Shown piece after piece: positions 49,685 to 61,354 of a stretch of 64,000 nt of DNA. Below the pieces are notes generated by a model. That model worked only from the letters and a program-made list of their open reading frames with translations. It had not been told where the DNA came from and did not search any database. The stretch is from contig NW_020825288.1 of assembly GCF_003286085.1 (NCBI RefSeq), positions 12,524,001 to 12,588,000 on the forward strand, in the 5' to 3' direction. Source of the stretch: Drosophila persimilis (taxonomy: Eukaryota > Arthropoda > Insecta > Diptera > Drosophilidae). Numbering within the stretch: position 1 is the stretch's first letter; each line of letters begins with the position of its first letter. The position numbers were made by a program, and so were the translations under genes.

Positions 49685-49870
49685 TTATACTCTGCTCTGG
49701 CAGAGGGTATCGTGATTTTGCCTAGAAGTTTGCAAGCGAAGCGATAAGCCATTCTTTTCTGCTTCTATGGATAGTAGTCTCTTAACACAGATTAGACCCT
49801 TTTGACAGGCAGTACTTCAGAAGGGAAATTATCGATCAGGCTTCCAAAATTTAACCAAAATCGAATTGCT
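49685..49870. repeat. Degenerate dispersed repeat with CTCTG...CAGAGGGTAT start
   Basis: TATACTCTGCTCTGGCAGAGGGTATC followed by GATTTTGCCTAGAAGTTTGCAAGCGAAG (described in two parts) matches the start of the same family seen at 16.49 kb. Downstream similarity fades quickly. Confidence 0.45.
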
Positions 49871-52096
49871 TTAATTAAGTTCTAGCACAAGAACCAACAA
49901 TCCAAAAGTGTATTAGAAGCTGCGACCCCCGAAGCTGGCCTTTCTTTCTGGTTAATTCAGTTTTAGTCTTTTTTATGCGCCAAGCAGTTAAGCAGTCAAT
50001 CAGCCATGAAGCTGAAGCTGAAGCTGGTAGCGGGAGCCAGAGACAGCGGCAAAGGCAGGCCAGAGAGGGAGGGGAGGGAGAGAGAGCAAGTTCAAGTTCA
50101 ATCCACAGCTGGCCTGGCCGCAAAAGCTCCTTGGCTGAAGCTGGGGGGTTGCAACCGCCAAAGTCGAATAGATTGATGGATACTCTCGCCGGAAAAGGGT
50201 CAAACCGACTACTGGCCGCAGTTAGTCATGCCCGGAGGGAGCTATGATTTAGTGGCCAGACATTTGTGGGAATCGGCTAGAGTGTAGTGTATGCTTCGGT
50301 GATCCGGGGGGCTGGCCTTCCGTTCTGTTCTTTTGGCTTTTTGCATTGTCTTCACTTCACTTCAGCTTCAGCTTCAGGTTTAGTCCGACGAGAGGGTCAA
50401 GTTCAGTTTCAATTGTTGTAAGCGAGGCAATTACGAGTATAGCGGCGGCTAATTGTTGATTGCCATTGATTTATGCTGAATCAATTAGCCAAAACCAAAC
50501 CAAACGCCTTGCGCGCACTTTGGCTTTCTTTGCTTTTGCTTTTGCTTTTTGCTGCGAAGTTATCAATCATTTGCCCACTCGTCTACCAATGAAATTTCAG
50601 CGGCCTCAGTTATGCCCTGTCTTGGCCCCAGTCACAGCACCAGGTTATTGCCACTTTGAGGAATTAAAATTGAAAAGTCCGTCCGTCTGCTTGGGTTGTG
50701 TGTGTTTGGGTCTGAACTTGTCTGCACATGACAGCCGTCAGCTATAACTAACAAATGAGCTTTTAAGCGCACTACTAATTACCTCCGATTCTATCTGGCT
50801 ATAAATAAATTCTGATCGGATCATCCAACTATGCTAATTGCCCCATCCCCATCCCCGAACCGATGCTGCTGTGGGAAACTCTGGCTCTGGCTCCCTCCGC
50901 TCCATTAATCATTTCGGGAAGCGCCCGTGTCCAGACCCCAAAATAACCGCAATCTCGTACAATATTTCACTCGTGCATGAGGAAGTCAAGTCAAGTGCCG
51001 ATGAGTCGTCAAATGAATTGATTCGAATCGAACAAGAACAAACGACGAACACACAAAATAAAAAGTCGACAAAAACGTAATTGCAGCTGCTGCTGCTGCT
51101 GCTTCTGGACGGGGTGAAAAGTGAAATGATTTCATAAATGACTGATATAATTAGGCACGTTATATGCCAATTAGCGGCGTGTTGAGGAAGCAACCTCTGA
51201 GAATCTCCGCCGACTTTCACAGTTGACAAACACATATGTACATGCCGCACCGTTAACTGCTGTTGCCTCTAATTAGCTAATTGTGCCCAAACTGCACTCC
51301 AAGTCCAAGTGCATGCCAAAGTTCCTGTCCGATTTGCATTATTCAGTATTTTTTATCCATATATTCTCACGATCCGACCTTGACAGTGCCCCCCAAAGCG
51401 CGGCAGCGAGCAACGGAGCAACGCAAACGCATGCCGAGGAAGAAAACTCTTGGAACTGGTTTCTCCTTCTCGTTTTCCATTAGGCGTGCCACGGGCGGCT
51501 CGCGAGAGCCCGCGAAGGCGCGAATGTGCGTGTGCAATAGGCCGTTAAACTGCCTCCGCCACAGTTAACGGGCTGTGCACACCCCCTGCCCCTGCGTTGG
51601 GCTGGCCATTACTTTGACAAACTGACAGAGTTGTTGGCGTTGATGTTGTATTCCAATCCGATTAATATTCATTCAAACAGGTTGAAAAAACACACAGGGT
51701 ATGCATATACGCATGATTGTAGTGTCGAAAAACATTTAAGAGGGGGAAATTGTTGATGACAACAATTTGCGTAGGCATTCATCAGCTCAGTAGTTTTAGC
51801 TGCACTTCCGTGACATATTTTATAGCATAACCAATTTGTCCCACATATAACAGCCGAGCCTGACATTTTATCTGTTGTATGTATTTGTACATAAATACAT
51901 ATCATACTTGTATACAAATAAACAAATATTATAGGATAATTAAATATGCAATTATAATTAAATAAATTACTGTGTCTCCATTTTGCACCCGACTTATATT
52001 GCAAAGAAGTTTGAAAGGTTAAACTTATTTCTGATCATCATACTCAATGTTATATAGAAATGCAATAAAAGCAATTATTTAAATTAAGCCAATCAA

Positions 52097-52210
52097 GTAG
52101 AAAATTTATTCATCAATCGTATAAATTTATGTGGGCATGGCTAAATGTTCTATATAGCGGAGAATATTCGACGGAAGATCAAAATTGAGGAATTCGTCGT
52201 ATTTTTTGAA
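52097..52210. repeat. Dispersed repeat copy R1 (TGTGGGCATGGC type)
   Basis: Starts AGTAGAAAATTTATTCATCA and continues with TATGTGGGCATGGC, a TCTATATAG segment, and GGAAGATCAAAATTGAGGAAT. The same order of blocks recurs at 52.43, 60.94 and 61.14 kb. Confidence 0.65.
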
Positions 52211-52424
52211 TCGGTAATGGCCCGGTTGACAACATTTAAATCCTTGTCGTTCACATTCAAAAAATGTATATTTGGCGCGCACCACTCGATAGTATCGATA
52301 ACCTAACTTGAATCGGGTAAAGACCTCTTTTACCCGGTTGACAACAATGAGACTCATTCCATACTTTTAAATGAAGTACTTAAATTACTGTACTTGGATA
52401 TCGAATTAGGGTGAATATGCCCAA

Positions 52425-52600
52425 TTATTGGGGCATGGCAAATGTTTCTATCTAGCTAATGATATTCCACAGAAGATCAAAAACGAGGAATATATAAAAT
52501 AGAACTTGAATTCGTCAGTATATCTACGGTATATTTTTTAAATAAGACGGTATGTTTCGGTATATTTCTGACGGTCGGTTACGATGTTTTCGATGTTTTT
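52425..52600. repeat. Dispersed repeat copy R2 with a Motif 6 match
   Basis: Contains GGGGCATGGC, TATCTAGCTAATGATATTCC, GAAGATCAAAAACGAGGAAT, TGAATTCGTCAGTATATC, and TTCGGTATATTT (52556-52567), an exact match to Ohler core-promoter Motif 6 KTYRGTATWTTT. It is aligned block by block with R4 at 61.14-61.33 kb. Confidence 0.65.
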
Positions 52601-52659
52601 ATTAGAGATCATTTTAATTGGAGATAATTTCACTTTCAATAGCTCATAACTTTCGTTCA

Positions 52660-52830
52660 GCAACATGAAAAAAGTCAATTCCCTAGATTATATCTTAAAA
52701 CAAGTCCTGATTTTTGTTTAGAAACATTAACTGGTCTACGACGATCAGAAATAATTTGACCGGCCTTGCTGAACATTCGCACAGACTCGCAGGACGTGGC
52801 CGGGACGCACAGATCATTTCAACCTATATA
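52660..52830 (-). mobile_element. Remnant of a hAT-family transposase, C-terminal dimerisation region
   Basis: On the minus strand the sequence at about 52826-52690 reads PATSCESVRMFSKAGQIISD and then RRRPVNVSK. This matches the conserved hAT dimerisation motif (PATS..SERVFS.AG.I...RR). It is only a short piece with no upstream catalytic domain, so it is inactive. It lies between repeat copy R2 and a run of AACATCGATG motifs (52940-53015), which may be part of the same decayed element. Confidence 0.7.
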
Positions 52831-53111
52831 TTTAAAAGAGTGTTTTAACAACGAAAATTAAATAGCTCAACCAAGTGCGTAACTTTCGTGCTTTAGTTGG
52901 TTTTTAGTTTTTTCTTTCATAGAGACGTGACAAGCATAAAACTAAACATCGATGTTTCGCCAATCGATGTTTACAAAAACTGAAAAAAACATCGATGAAT
53001 CATGTTTTTCCACCTCTATCTAGCCGGCGCATCAAAGAATTTTCGCAAGAAAATATTTACTTAAATTTTTGGAATAGTACCCGAAGAAATTAGAGGCCAA
53101 CGAATGCAGAA

Positions 53112-54360
53112 ATGACCCAGATCATAAACACAAGTTGTCTCCTGGGGCTGTTTGTCGTCTTTCTGGCATCGGATATTTTGTGTAACGAGAATGGAGACTA
53201 CATGAAGCGGGACCATAGTCTGGTGCGTCCATTTCAAGGTATGTCGTTTAATTGTGATGCGGTTTACGTGTACCTCGAACGTAGCTGCAACTGGATTGAT
53301 ACAATCATTCAATTCAAGGTGTTGGCGTCATCCTACCCCACTGGGACTTCATGGGCAACACAATGGTGACCAGCAACTACATAAGACTGACGCCGGACTT
53401 GCAGTCAAAGAGCGGCGCACTTTGGAACTACAATGTAAGTGTTCCTGTGCTGGTGTTATCAAAGTTTTTTGTACGATGGTTTAATCTATCTTGCCCCTCT
53501 TAAGCCCATCATGTCACGCAACTGGGAGATACATGTGGGCTTCAAGGTTCACGGAAAAGGCACTGAACTCTTTGGCGATGGCTTTGCAGTTTGGTATACG
53601 AAGGAGCGCATGCAGACGGGCCCTGTCTTTGGCAGTAAGGACTACTTCAACGGACTGGCCATCATTTTGGATACCTACAGCAATCACAACGGTCCCCACA
53701 ATGTACGAAAAACCATACGATTTCCTTGTGTCATGACTAAGCGCTCGACTGTATGTATTTTTAGCACCAACATCCGTACTTGAGTGCAATGGTGAATAAC
53801 GGCAGCTGGAGCTACGACCACGATCGCGATGGCACGCACACGCAGCTGTCAGGCTGTGAGGTGAGGTTCCGCAATGTGGAATACGAGACACTCATTAGCA
53901 TACGCTACGAGAACGATATCTTATCCGTATCGACGGATTTGGAGAATCGAAACGAGTGGAAGAGCTGCTTCGTGGTGGCGAACGTAGAGCTGCCTACGGG
54001 CTACTACTTGGGCTTGTCGGCAACGACAGGCGACTTGTCCGATAACCACGACATCCACAGCTTTAAGTTTTACGACGTTGATAACGACGTTTCGGTATGT
54101 ATCCTTGGGGATTAATCAACATAAATCCTTAAACTGTTTGTTCCTTCGCACAGCATGACGAAATTATGCGACGAACCAATATCGTACCAAATGCAAAAAG
54201 CTTTGAACCACCCCGTGAGCACAAAGATGACCCCAAGCCGGGCATGTCGAATGCCAAAATATTCTTCATAATTCTGTTCGTTGTGGTTGTTGCGGCTTTG
54301 GTGGCCATTTTTGCTATCTCCTACTTCAAGGATCGCAATGCGCGTAAGCGTTTCTATTGA
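53112..54360 (+). CDS. VIP36/LMAN2-type L-type lectin of the early secretory pathway
   Basis: CDS join 53112-53238, 53319-53434, 53505-53702, 53765-54094, 54154-54360; 978 nt, 325 residues, phases close. Signal peptide at about 1-24 (LLGLFVVFLASDILC), an L-type lectin domain at about 34-255 opening KRDHSLVRPFQGVG, with FGDGFAVWYT, FGSKDYFNGLAIILDTYSN (metal and mannose ligands), SYDHDRDG, CEVRFRN, and TGYYLGLSATTGDLSDNHDI. One membrane segment lies at about 293-315, followed by a short tail ending KRFY, as in vertebrate VIP36. This family cycles between ER and Golgi and binds high-mannose N-glycans on cargo. From memory the melanogaster gene is CG5510. The promoter region is full of repeat R2 and hAT debris. 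Confidence 0.93.
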
Positions 54361-54717
54361 GGGATGATGGATGCCGGCCCGGACGCCTCAAAGCTAGTCG
54401 TATCTATCATCAAAGCATCTTGTTACGAGAGTATCGTATCTACGAGACTCAATTGACAAAACCAAGTTTATTTATACCGACTGTATCACGCATACTTATT
54501 CCTTAGGTTTTCCCATTTTATCCTCCTCCCGTTTTTCCTTTTTCCTTGAGTGGTTAGAAGAGTATATTACACGTGTTAAAGAGTGCGTTAAATTTAAGTG
54601 CAAATTTTTAATCTGAACTATAGGAAAATTGAGACCGTGTTACAGCATAGACAAAAGATAAAAAGCCACCAGAAAAATGTGTGTGTGCGTGTTGCTTCTC
54701 AATCAATCTCTCGATTC
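54361..54717. other. Convergent 3' ends of the VIP36 homologue and Apc2
   Basis: The 3' UTR of the lectin gene and, on the other strand, of Apc2. TTTATT at 54468-54473 could serve the minus strand. Nothing else was recognised. Confidence 0.45.
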
Positions 54718-57700
54718 CTACACTCGATGCTCCTGCTGGCGACTACTGGCAGTGGGATGTGGTCGTCCTCCGGCCAACATGGACTCGATCTGCCTCACCT
54801 GATTGCTGACAAATCGATCGCGGGCGCTTCCCTCCTGTCCCAGTCCCTGTCCCTGCGCAGATGAGGGTTCACTCTCGGACTCAAGGGCATCGCTGGATTT
54901 GTGCATGCCACTGAGGATGCATTGCTCGAACAGCGACTTGGACTGACCATCATCGTCGTCCAAGGAATCATCCGAGCTATAGTTCAGCTTGCTGCCATCA
55001 TCCACGGTCTGTCTCCGCTGGCCATTTGTCTTGGACAGAGTGCTGGTACTGGTGTTGGCATGACTGGAACTGGTGCTGGCACTGGCCCCGCTTGGTTGTG
55101 GTCGGCAGCTACCTGCCGCTATTGCCTATGAAATGGTGGAGAAGCGTTCAGCAATCCCCATCGTTGATGCAAGCTTTAAATTACTTACCTGACTCAACAG
55201 ATTGCAGTCGTCATCCGAGTCCATGGAGAGAGAGGACAGCGAGTCGTTTCTCTTCGGCGGCAGACGCGGCTCCACTTCTGCTTGCGAGGCATTGCGTCTG
55301 GGCGGCAGCTTGGGTGCCTCTTCGGAGAGGAGCATGGGAAGTTGAGAGACTGGACCTGCTCGAGTGGAGCCTACAGTCAGATGGGATAGTCCAGAAATTA
55401 CCGAGAAGGTGCATGGGCTGTCCTCCACGTAGTATTTGCTCATCTCGTCGGTAACTGGCAAATAGCTTGGCAGCGAGCTGCCGCCGCAACGCATCTTGGA
55501 GATGGCATCCTCTGTGGTTGTGTGCTCTGTGCCCAAAACTGGCACGCGTGGAGGCGGTACTCGCTCCTCGTTGGCATTCAAATCGTTGGGTATGGACAGA
55601 ATCGACAGATCACTGTTGCTGGGCGCCTTGGAGAGCAGGGCAGGTGTGTCCTCCGTGCAGTAGCTGCGTGGGGCGTCTCCATTTCCATTGATGTCGTTTC
55701 CACGCCTTTCACGATTGCCGTTGGCATTTGAATCATCCAGAATGCTCAGGTTGCTGAGGCTGGTGGCACAGGAGAAGACGGCGGGCGTGTGTTCTATGTG
55801 GAATCTGTTCAGTTTGTCCTCGAACACATTGCCAGCTTTCCTTGGGGTCGTCGTCGTCGTCTCAATCTGATTCTGTCCGTTCGGGAGATTGGGCATCTTA
55901 CGGTCGCGTCGCGGCGACTGTGGCATACTCTGGGTGGGGGAATCGGGCAACTCTGAAGGCGATATAACACCGCTCTGCATTCGGCTGTATTCGCTGATGA
56001 CGGATCCATTATCGTCGCAAGCAATCGTCTCATCACCGCCCACCAGCGAGTCCATCGAACTGCGTCGCGAGAACATCAAGGGTGTCTCCAGCGCCGAGTC
56101 GATGTTTTGCGGCGTATTGCTGTGCAGCGCCAGAGCTCCAGGCGGCTGTTGTGGCTTTGTGGGCGTTTTGGGTGCCATTGGGTGAGATTTATCAGTCTTC
56201 TCTGTCAGACTGTTGAGGGAATCAAAGCGACTGAAAGTGCCCGGTGTTCCCTCCTCGCAATAGTTGATCGGATGCTCTCCCTGTGTCTCTGTTCCAATTT
56301 TCTGCTTCGTTGCGGAAAGTGGAACCCCCTCCGATGTGGAGTCTGATTTGGACAGCGGCAACGCATCGCTAATAATCTCATTTGTCTCTGTTTTCAGCTG
56401 TGGCTGTGCGGTGGTGCCTAATGGTATGGATCGTCGCTCTTTGTAGCGTGCACTAAAGTCCGTGGGCTGATCCAAGTCGATCTCGAAAGTCTTGGTGTCC
56501 GGCTTATGCTCCATGTACTTCATGGAGTAGTCAATGGGTTGCTCCTCCGTGGGCGTTACAATCTCAAAGGGGTTCTTCGCCCCGCCCTCGGACTTGCTTG
56601 AGTATTTTGTGGAATCGGATTTTCCCGAATAAATGGATTCCCGACTGCCGCCGCATTTTCTGGTCAAAAATTCACCCTTGCCAACGCCGACACCGACTGT
56701 GGAAGGTCGAACTTTCTTCAGCGATCCCGTGGGATTGGAACTAAGACGCAGTGAGCTATACCGTCGGGGCAGGGTTCCCGCATGTCCTGGATCGTTGTCC
56801 AGGGAAAGGGAATCACCGTTGGGTATCAGTTCTAGAGCGGCCCTAAAGTTGACCAGATTCTTCAGAGCCGAGGCACTGCCCTCGGCAATCATGGAATTCT
56901 TGGAGGCGATCAGGGCACGTAGCAGCGGAATGGCATTGTGATCGATTAGAAACTGTTGGTCCTCGGGACAGCGGGCCGACAGGTTCCACAGTGTGCCACA
57001 AGAGTTGCTTACCACGGTCAGACTCTCTGACTTTAGCTGCTGCAGTAGGATGGACAGGCCGTTGTGCCTTCGTAGAATCTCACGATACGATTCACATACG
57101 GCGATGTGACTCGAGACGTTGCGCAAGATACCGCCAGCATTCTCGATGATCTTGAGTGTCTTGCTGGGCCCCTCGTAGCTGAGCATGCTCACTAGAAAGG
57201 CTAGTGCTCCGTCAACAGCACAGAACTCCGCCTTGTTGGTGCTGCAGTGAGCCGAGAGATTCCACAGAGCCGACAGCACCGCCTTCAGTGTGTTTTCGCT
57301 CTTGTTCTGCATGGCTGCCCGGGCCAGGGCCGTCACCGTGCCCAGCTCATTGAAGATGGTCTTCATATGCTTGTCGGCGCGCCACGACAGATTGCGCAAA
57401 ACGCCAGCCAGGACCTGCCATATCGAATGTGTTTAAAATGGCTCAGAAAAATTACAAATATGTTTCTTACCTGAAGCAGATCATCGGGAGCCGTGTTTAG
57501 CTGGGCAATTACTACCTCCATAAATTGACGCTGGCCGCATAGGTAGGACTTGTTGTGGACGTTTTCATCTCCAAATGTGAGATTTGTCAGAGCCATGAGT
57601 CCATAGCTCCTCAACGCATTACACTGCTCGCGTCCCGCTGCCGGCCCGTGGACTGCATGATCGAGATGCACCAGATTCGGAATCGCCTTTAGGGCGCCAA

Positions 57701-58106
57701 GCTCGCACATGGTCTGGCGATGCTCCTCATCGAAGCTGGCCTTCATCAGCAGTTTCATGGCAGCCAGGGGATGGCGATCCTCGTCATCGGCTATGGCCTC
57801 GCCACCGCTCTGCAGTTGAGTGCGCAGAAAGTTGCAATAGTCCAGGATCTGGTCGAGCAGCCGCAGCATCTTAACCTCCCGCTGGCGCTCCTTTTCCTCA
57901 GGATTGCTGTGGACGATGTTGTGCAGCGCTTGACTGGCATATTTTCGGGCTGTGGCCAGGCCCTCGTCATTGGCGTGCAAGATCTGCACCAGTATTTGAA
58001 TGCAATCGGAGCTGCGCAGATCGGTGCAGGTCTCCACATTTCGGGAAAGCTCCAAAAAGTTCCGCGTCAGTTCCAATCGCGTAGCGTCACTCTCGTTTAG
58101 CGTCAT
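54718..58106 (-). CDS. Apc2: APC2, adenomatous polyposis coli family protein
   Basis: CDS (minus) join 58106-57471, 57414-55189, about 55029-54718; roughly 1057 residues. Negative regulator of Wnt/Wingless signalling that scaffolds Axin, GSK3 and beta-catenin (Armadillo), and also acts at cortical actin and spindles. Armadillo repeats fill about residues 1-420 (LRNLSWRADKHMK, SALWNLSAHC, AGGILRNVSSHIA, GTLWNLSARC, ALKNLVNFR). Two 15-residue beta-catenin sites (PIDYSMKYMEH near 503, PTDFSARYKER near 532) and at least four 20-residue repeats (YCEEGTPGTFSRFDSLNSLT near 598; others near 753, 793 and 873) follow, then a SAMP-like Axin site SLSSLSMDSDDD near 948. There are no N-terminal oligomerisation coil and no C-terminal microtubule region, as expected for fly APC2. 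The acceptor of the last exon is uncertain (55029, 55017 or 55008). Confidence 0.94.
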
Positions 58107-58588
58107 GGCTTCAAATACCTACTACCTTGATTTTAAAAGGCACTGTGACTGGCGGGCAGAGCATGTGGAATTCTTATTCCAAGAAGATCCTTACTTTATT
58201 GTCGCACCTGCAGGTAGAGATCACTGTCACCAGTTGATCCTTAATTTGTATCCTTCCTTTCTAGCCATTTTCTAAGCGCACGATCGAAATAAAGTATCGA
58301 TACTTTTCACTACGATACGATCAATTTTCATCGGCTGAAAATTTCTTTCGTTGCGCGCCTAATACTGTGTGTTTTAATACAGTAAATTAGGAAAATAAAA
58401 CGTCAGATTTTACCTCCAATTTGGAATTGATATATATTTAAATAACTTGTCATAGATATTAGAGTATAATTTATGTGTGGTTTTTACTGTAAAATCCAGG
58501 ACAGAAACATCGCACGCGCATTGACCATCGCTAGCCAGCTGTTACGTCACGCCAAACAGCTGTTGGACGCAGATTCGACCGAAAAATA
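58107..58588. promoter_or_regulatory. Divergent promoter region of Apc2 and mRpS24, with a DRE
   Basis: TATCGATA at 58295-58302 sits inside the palindrome AGTATCGATACT, between the two divergent start codons (189 bp and 287 bp away). A DREF/BEAF-32 site is typical for paired housekeeping genes. Confidence 0.6.
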
Positions 58589-59219
58589 ATGAACTTCCTA
58601 AAAAAGGTGAGTTAAACCATAACACAAAATGATTTGTAATGCAATTAAACTCTGTCTTGTCTCTGATGCAGTTGGCGCCACAAATGGCGCTGGCCGAGTC
58701 GCAGCTCCACAAATCGGCGGCCCTGCACACCAGTGCCGTGTGTTGTCGCGTGCAGTCGGGCCGCTACCGCATAACCACAAAGCGGAATAGGCCGCTCACC
58801 TACGAAATGGCCAATCCACCGCATTTCATTGGACACCGCAAGTCCTGGAACTCGTGGAACACATGTAAGTTCGAGGGCAGTTTATTGTCGATGTTTTATT
58901 CACAAAAATGATACCCCACCCTCTTAAAGCGACCCTGAAGGACTCCCAGCGTCCGTCGCAAACGGCCATCGAGGATTTGTTCATAAGGAAGTTCATCACC
59001 GGCACTTGGCATGCGCTAGTCTGCTCCGAGATCATTATAAAGCGCCAACACAACACAATACGCGTCGCTTCGATCATCCGCCAGGGCATCAGTCCACGCA
59101 AAATGTATTTTCTTATTGGTTACACGGAGGAGCTGCTCTCCTACTGGATGCAATGCCCTGTCACGCTGGAGCTGCAAACGGTGGCCGACAAGAAGGACGT
59201 GGTCTTCAAATACATTTAG
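58589..59219 (+). CDS. mRpS24: Mitochondrial small-subunit ribosomal protein mS24/uS3m
   Basis: CDS join 58589-58606, 58672-58864, 58930-59219; 501 nt, 166 residues (human MRPS24 has 167). The first exon codes only MNFLKK. A basic/hydrophobic mitochondrial presequence is followed by HKSAALHTSAVCCRVQSGRY, then RPLTYEMANPPHFIGHRKSW, EDLFIRKFITGTW, RQGISPRKMYFLIGYTEELL, and a C-terminus VVFKYI that matches the VVYKYL end of vertebrate MRPS24. It acts in the mitoribosome small subunit. Poly(A) signal AATAAA at 59247-59252; convergent with the TBC1D7 homologue, whose stop is 50 bp beyond. Confidence 0.93.
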
Positions 59220-59268
59220 TTGCTAACGCTCTTTACTCGGGTCCTAAATAAACATTTTGTAGAATTAC

Positions 59269-60280
59269 TTAATGCGTGTAGTCGACTTCGCTATTGTTTA
59301 TCTGCAGCGATTTGATGGCCTTGTTAACTATGACACCATCGGGATCCTCCACCTGAAAGACAGAAAAGAAAGAAAGAAAGTCCGACGTTTATTACATGCG
59401 ATTTGGCAGCGGCTGTTACCGCCTTACCGTTTCTATCAGTCTTTTGACCTCTGCAAGGGAGCTTTGCTTGAGAATCAGGTACCTTATGTCCTTGACTAGC
59501 TCCACAAAGAGGAACACAACAATTTTGCGCGAGCCCCCGCACACCTTGTCCCAGATCTTGACCAGCACCGTCTCACATATGACGCCGGCAAAGCAGGTGA
59601 TAAGCCAGTTGTCCAGGAGTACCGAAGTGCTGTCGAATAGACCCAGCTGTTCCAAGCGGCTAAGATGACGAAATCAAAAATGAATGCCACATAGAAGAAA
59701 CTGTAAAATTCACATACTTGAACAGTGAGAGGTCCTCGCGCTTGAGCAGGATTTGGATCTGCTCCTTTAGTTTGGGGCATTCCTTTTTCAGCTCGCGCGT
59801 GTAGTTGTAGAACCCTTTTGCTATCCAATAGGTCTCCACATCGTTGGTGAAAATTTGCAGCAGAGTCCTCACGATTTCAATGAAATGCATGTCATCCGCC
59901 TGCATAGTGGCATTCGCATTGCCCCCGTGCCACAATCGATTCGATTCCAGCAGCCACATTGTGTGCATCACCAGCTCCTTCTTTTGGTCCACACACCGCA
60001 GCACGGACACAGCCCGCAGCAGATCCTGATACACATCCCGACGTTGATCGCGAACAAAGTCCGTGGATGTCTTGTGAAGCGGTAATATGCCCATGACAAG
60101 AGACCAAAGATGGTTTCGGTGGACATTCGGAACAGTGTAGTTCATACAGAATTGCTTCAATTTGTTCAAATTGCGTATGTCATCCTCAAGCAACTTGTTG
60201 ATCGACTTGTTCTCCTCGACGCTGTTGATCAAGCATTTCTCATAATAACTTGATCGAAAATTGCGCTCGTCGGTGTTCAT
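59269..60280 (-). CDS. TBC1D7-like Rab-GAP domain protein
   Basis: CDS (minus) join 60280-59718, 59659-59428, 59352-59269; 879 nt, 292 residues (human TBC1D7 has 293). It opens MNTDERNFRSSYYEK, has the TBC-type segments VPNVHRNHLWSLVMGILPLH and RRDVYQDLLRAV, then YWIAKGFYNY and LLDNWLITCFAGV, matching the degenerate TBC domain of TBC1D7. As in that protein, I do not see the usual IxxDxxR arginine finger and YxQ glutamine finger pair. In mammals TBC1D7 is the third subunit of the TSC1-TSC2 complex that restrains TORC1; a similar role in flies is inferred by homology. Its short C-terminus ends SEVDYTH. Confidence 0.9.
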
Positions 60281-60940
60281 TGTCCATGGATTTTGTCAAC
60301 AAACCGAGACGGAGAGGAAGAAGGCTGTGTGCAGTGCTGCCAACTTTTTATCAGAAAAAAGCTGTCTCTAACTTGAAGAAAAAAAAAAGCTGAATAAAAA
60401 GCGTAAATAATGGTGTTAACAATTTTGTATTAAAGTGATATTTAATATGTATTTTATATAATTTTCATTAACTCATCCAGCTCTGATTCGCATTCGTACG
60501 ACATGGTCCATACTGTATATTTAAATATAAGCTAGCAATATCTTTTCACTGACAATAAAACTTTATTCTATTTTTCTTAACTCACACGATTTTTTTGACT
60601 GAAAAGGCTGATGAACCGGCCACATGTTCTTAATTTTTATGTAACCGGTGGCAAAATCACAAAAAATGCTGAACAAATCTAAACACATTTATAAAAAGTA
60701 CGGAATTCCCGCAATTCACAAATTTTTCCTTTAATTCGTCTTCAAAAAAAGCCAGATCTGATGGGAAAACAGCGTAATCGGCAGCACTGACGGTGTGTGT
60801 GAGTGTGTGCACCATCGATAGGGGGACTGGAAATTGGTTGAATTCTATCGATAGTCCAATCAATAGTATTGTTTGCCACCACTAGTACATACAGGATACA
60901 AAACAGGTTGACCGTTTACGGTATTTTTAATACTTTTCGG
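60281..60940. promoter_or_regulatory. Divergent intergenic region TBC1D7/Myo95E with DRE
   Basis: TATCGATA at 60846-60853 and a nearby ATCGATAG at about 60814. Two GGCAGCACTG-like boxes occur near 60335 (minus strand) and 60780. These are housekeeping-type elements, but which gene they serve is not clear, since they are 0.5-0.6 kb from the TBC1D7 start and 0.9 kb from the Myo95E start. Confidence 0.45.
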
Positions 60941-61045
60941 TAGAAAATTGATTCATTAATCGTATAAAACTATGTGGGCAGGGCTGAGCTATATAGATAG
61001 CTAGTAATATTCCACGGAATATCAAAATTGAGCCATATGAACGAC
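60940..61045. repeat. Dispersed repeat copy R3
   Basis: GTAGAAAATTGATTCATTAA, CTATGTGGGCAGGGCTGAG, ATAGCTAGTAATATTCCACG, GAATATCAAAATTGAG. The block order is the same as R1, R2 and R4. Confidence 0.65.
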
Positions 61046-61139
61046 TATAATTTTTCGTTTTTTTTTTATTTGCCCATTTTCGATAAAACCTTTTTTTACG
61101 CAAAGTCCAATAAAAGCAAGTATTAAGAATAAGCCAGTT

Positions 61140-61335
61140 CAGTAGAAAATTGATTCATCAATTGTAAAAAAATATGTGGGCAGGACTGAGAGATCTATCT
61201 AGATGGTAATTTTCCACGGAATATCAAAATCGAGGAATACGTAATATAGATCGTGAATTCGTCAATATATTTACGGTATATTTTTAAAATGAAATGGTAC
61301 ATTTTGGTATATTTCTGAGGGTCGAACGGTTGTTT
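61140..61335. repeat. Dispersed repeat copy R4 with Motif 6
   Basis: AGTAGAAAATTGATTCATCA, TATGTGGGCAGGACTGAG, TTTTCCACGGAATATCAAAA, GTGAATTCGTCAATATATTT, then TTTGGTATATTT (61303-61314, exact Motif 6). It ends about 20 bp before the Motif 1 element of Myo95E. Confidence 0.65.
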
Positions 61336-61354
61336 TAACGATACGATAAATCCG

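Larger units (their letters stand above)
48640..52090. other. Gene-poor region upstream of the secreted-protein gene
   Basis: About 3.4 kb without a supported gene. It includes GCCGCC/GCCGTC repeats (48687-48725), the GGGTT array, one degenerate dispersed repeat (49.69 kb), and many GCTGCT and CTTCAG patches. Open frames are short and of repeat-like composition. Confidence 0.45.

Noticed and set aside
52127-52357. 76-codon minus-strand frame with several cysteines
   Set aside because: It lies within the R1 dispersed repeat and shows no splice context or promoter of its own.
58107-58275. Plus-strand frame beginning MASNTYYLDFKRHCDW opposite the Apc2 start
   Set aside because: The ATG overlaps the Apc2 start on the other strand, the frame is short, and no second exon is evident; treated as chance in the divergent promoter.
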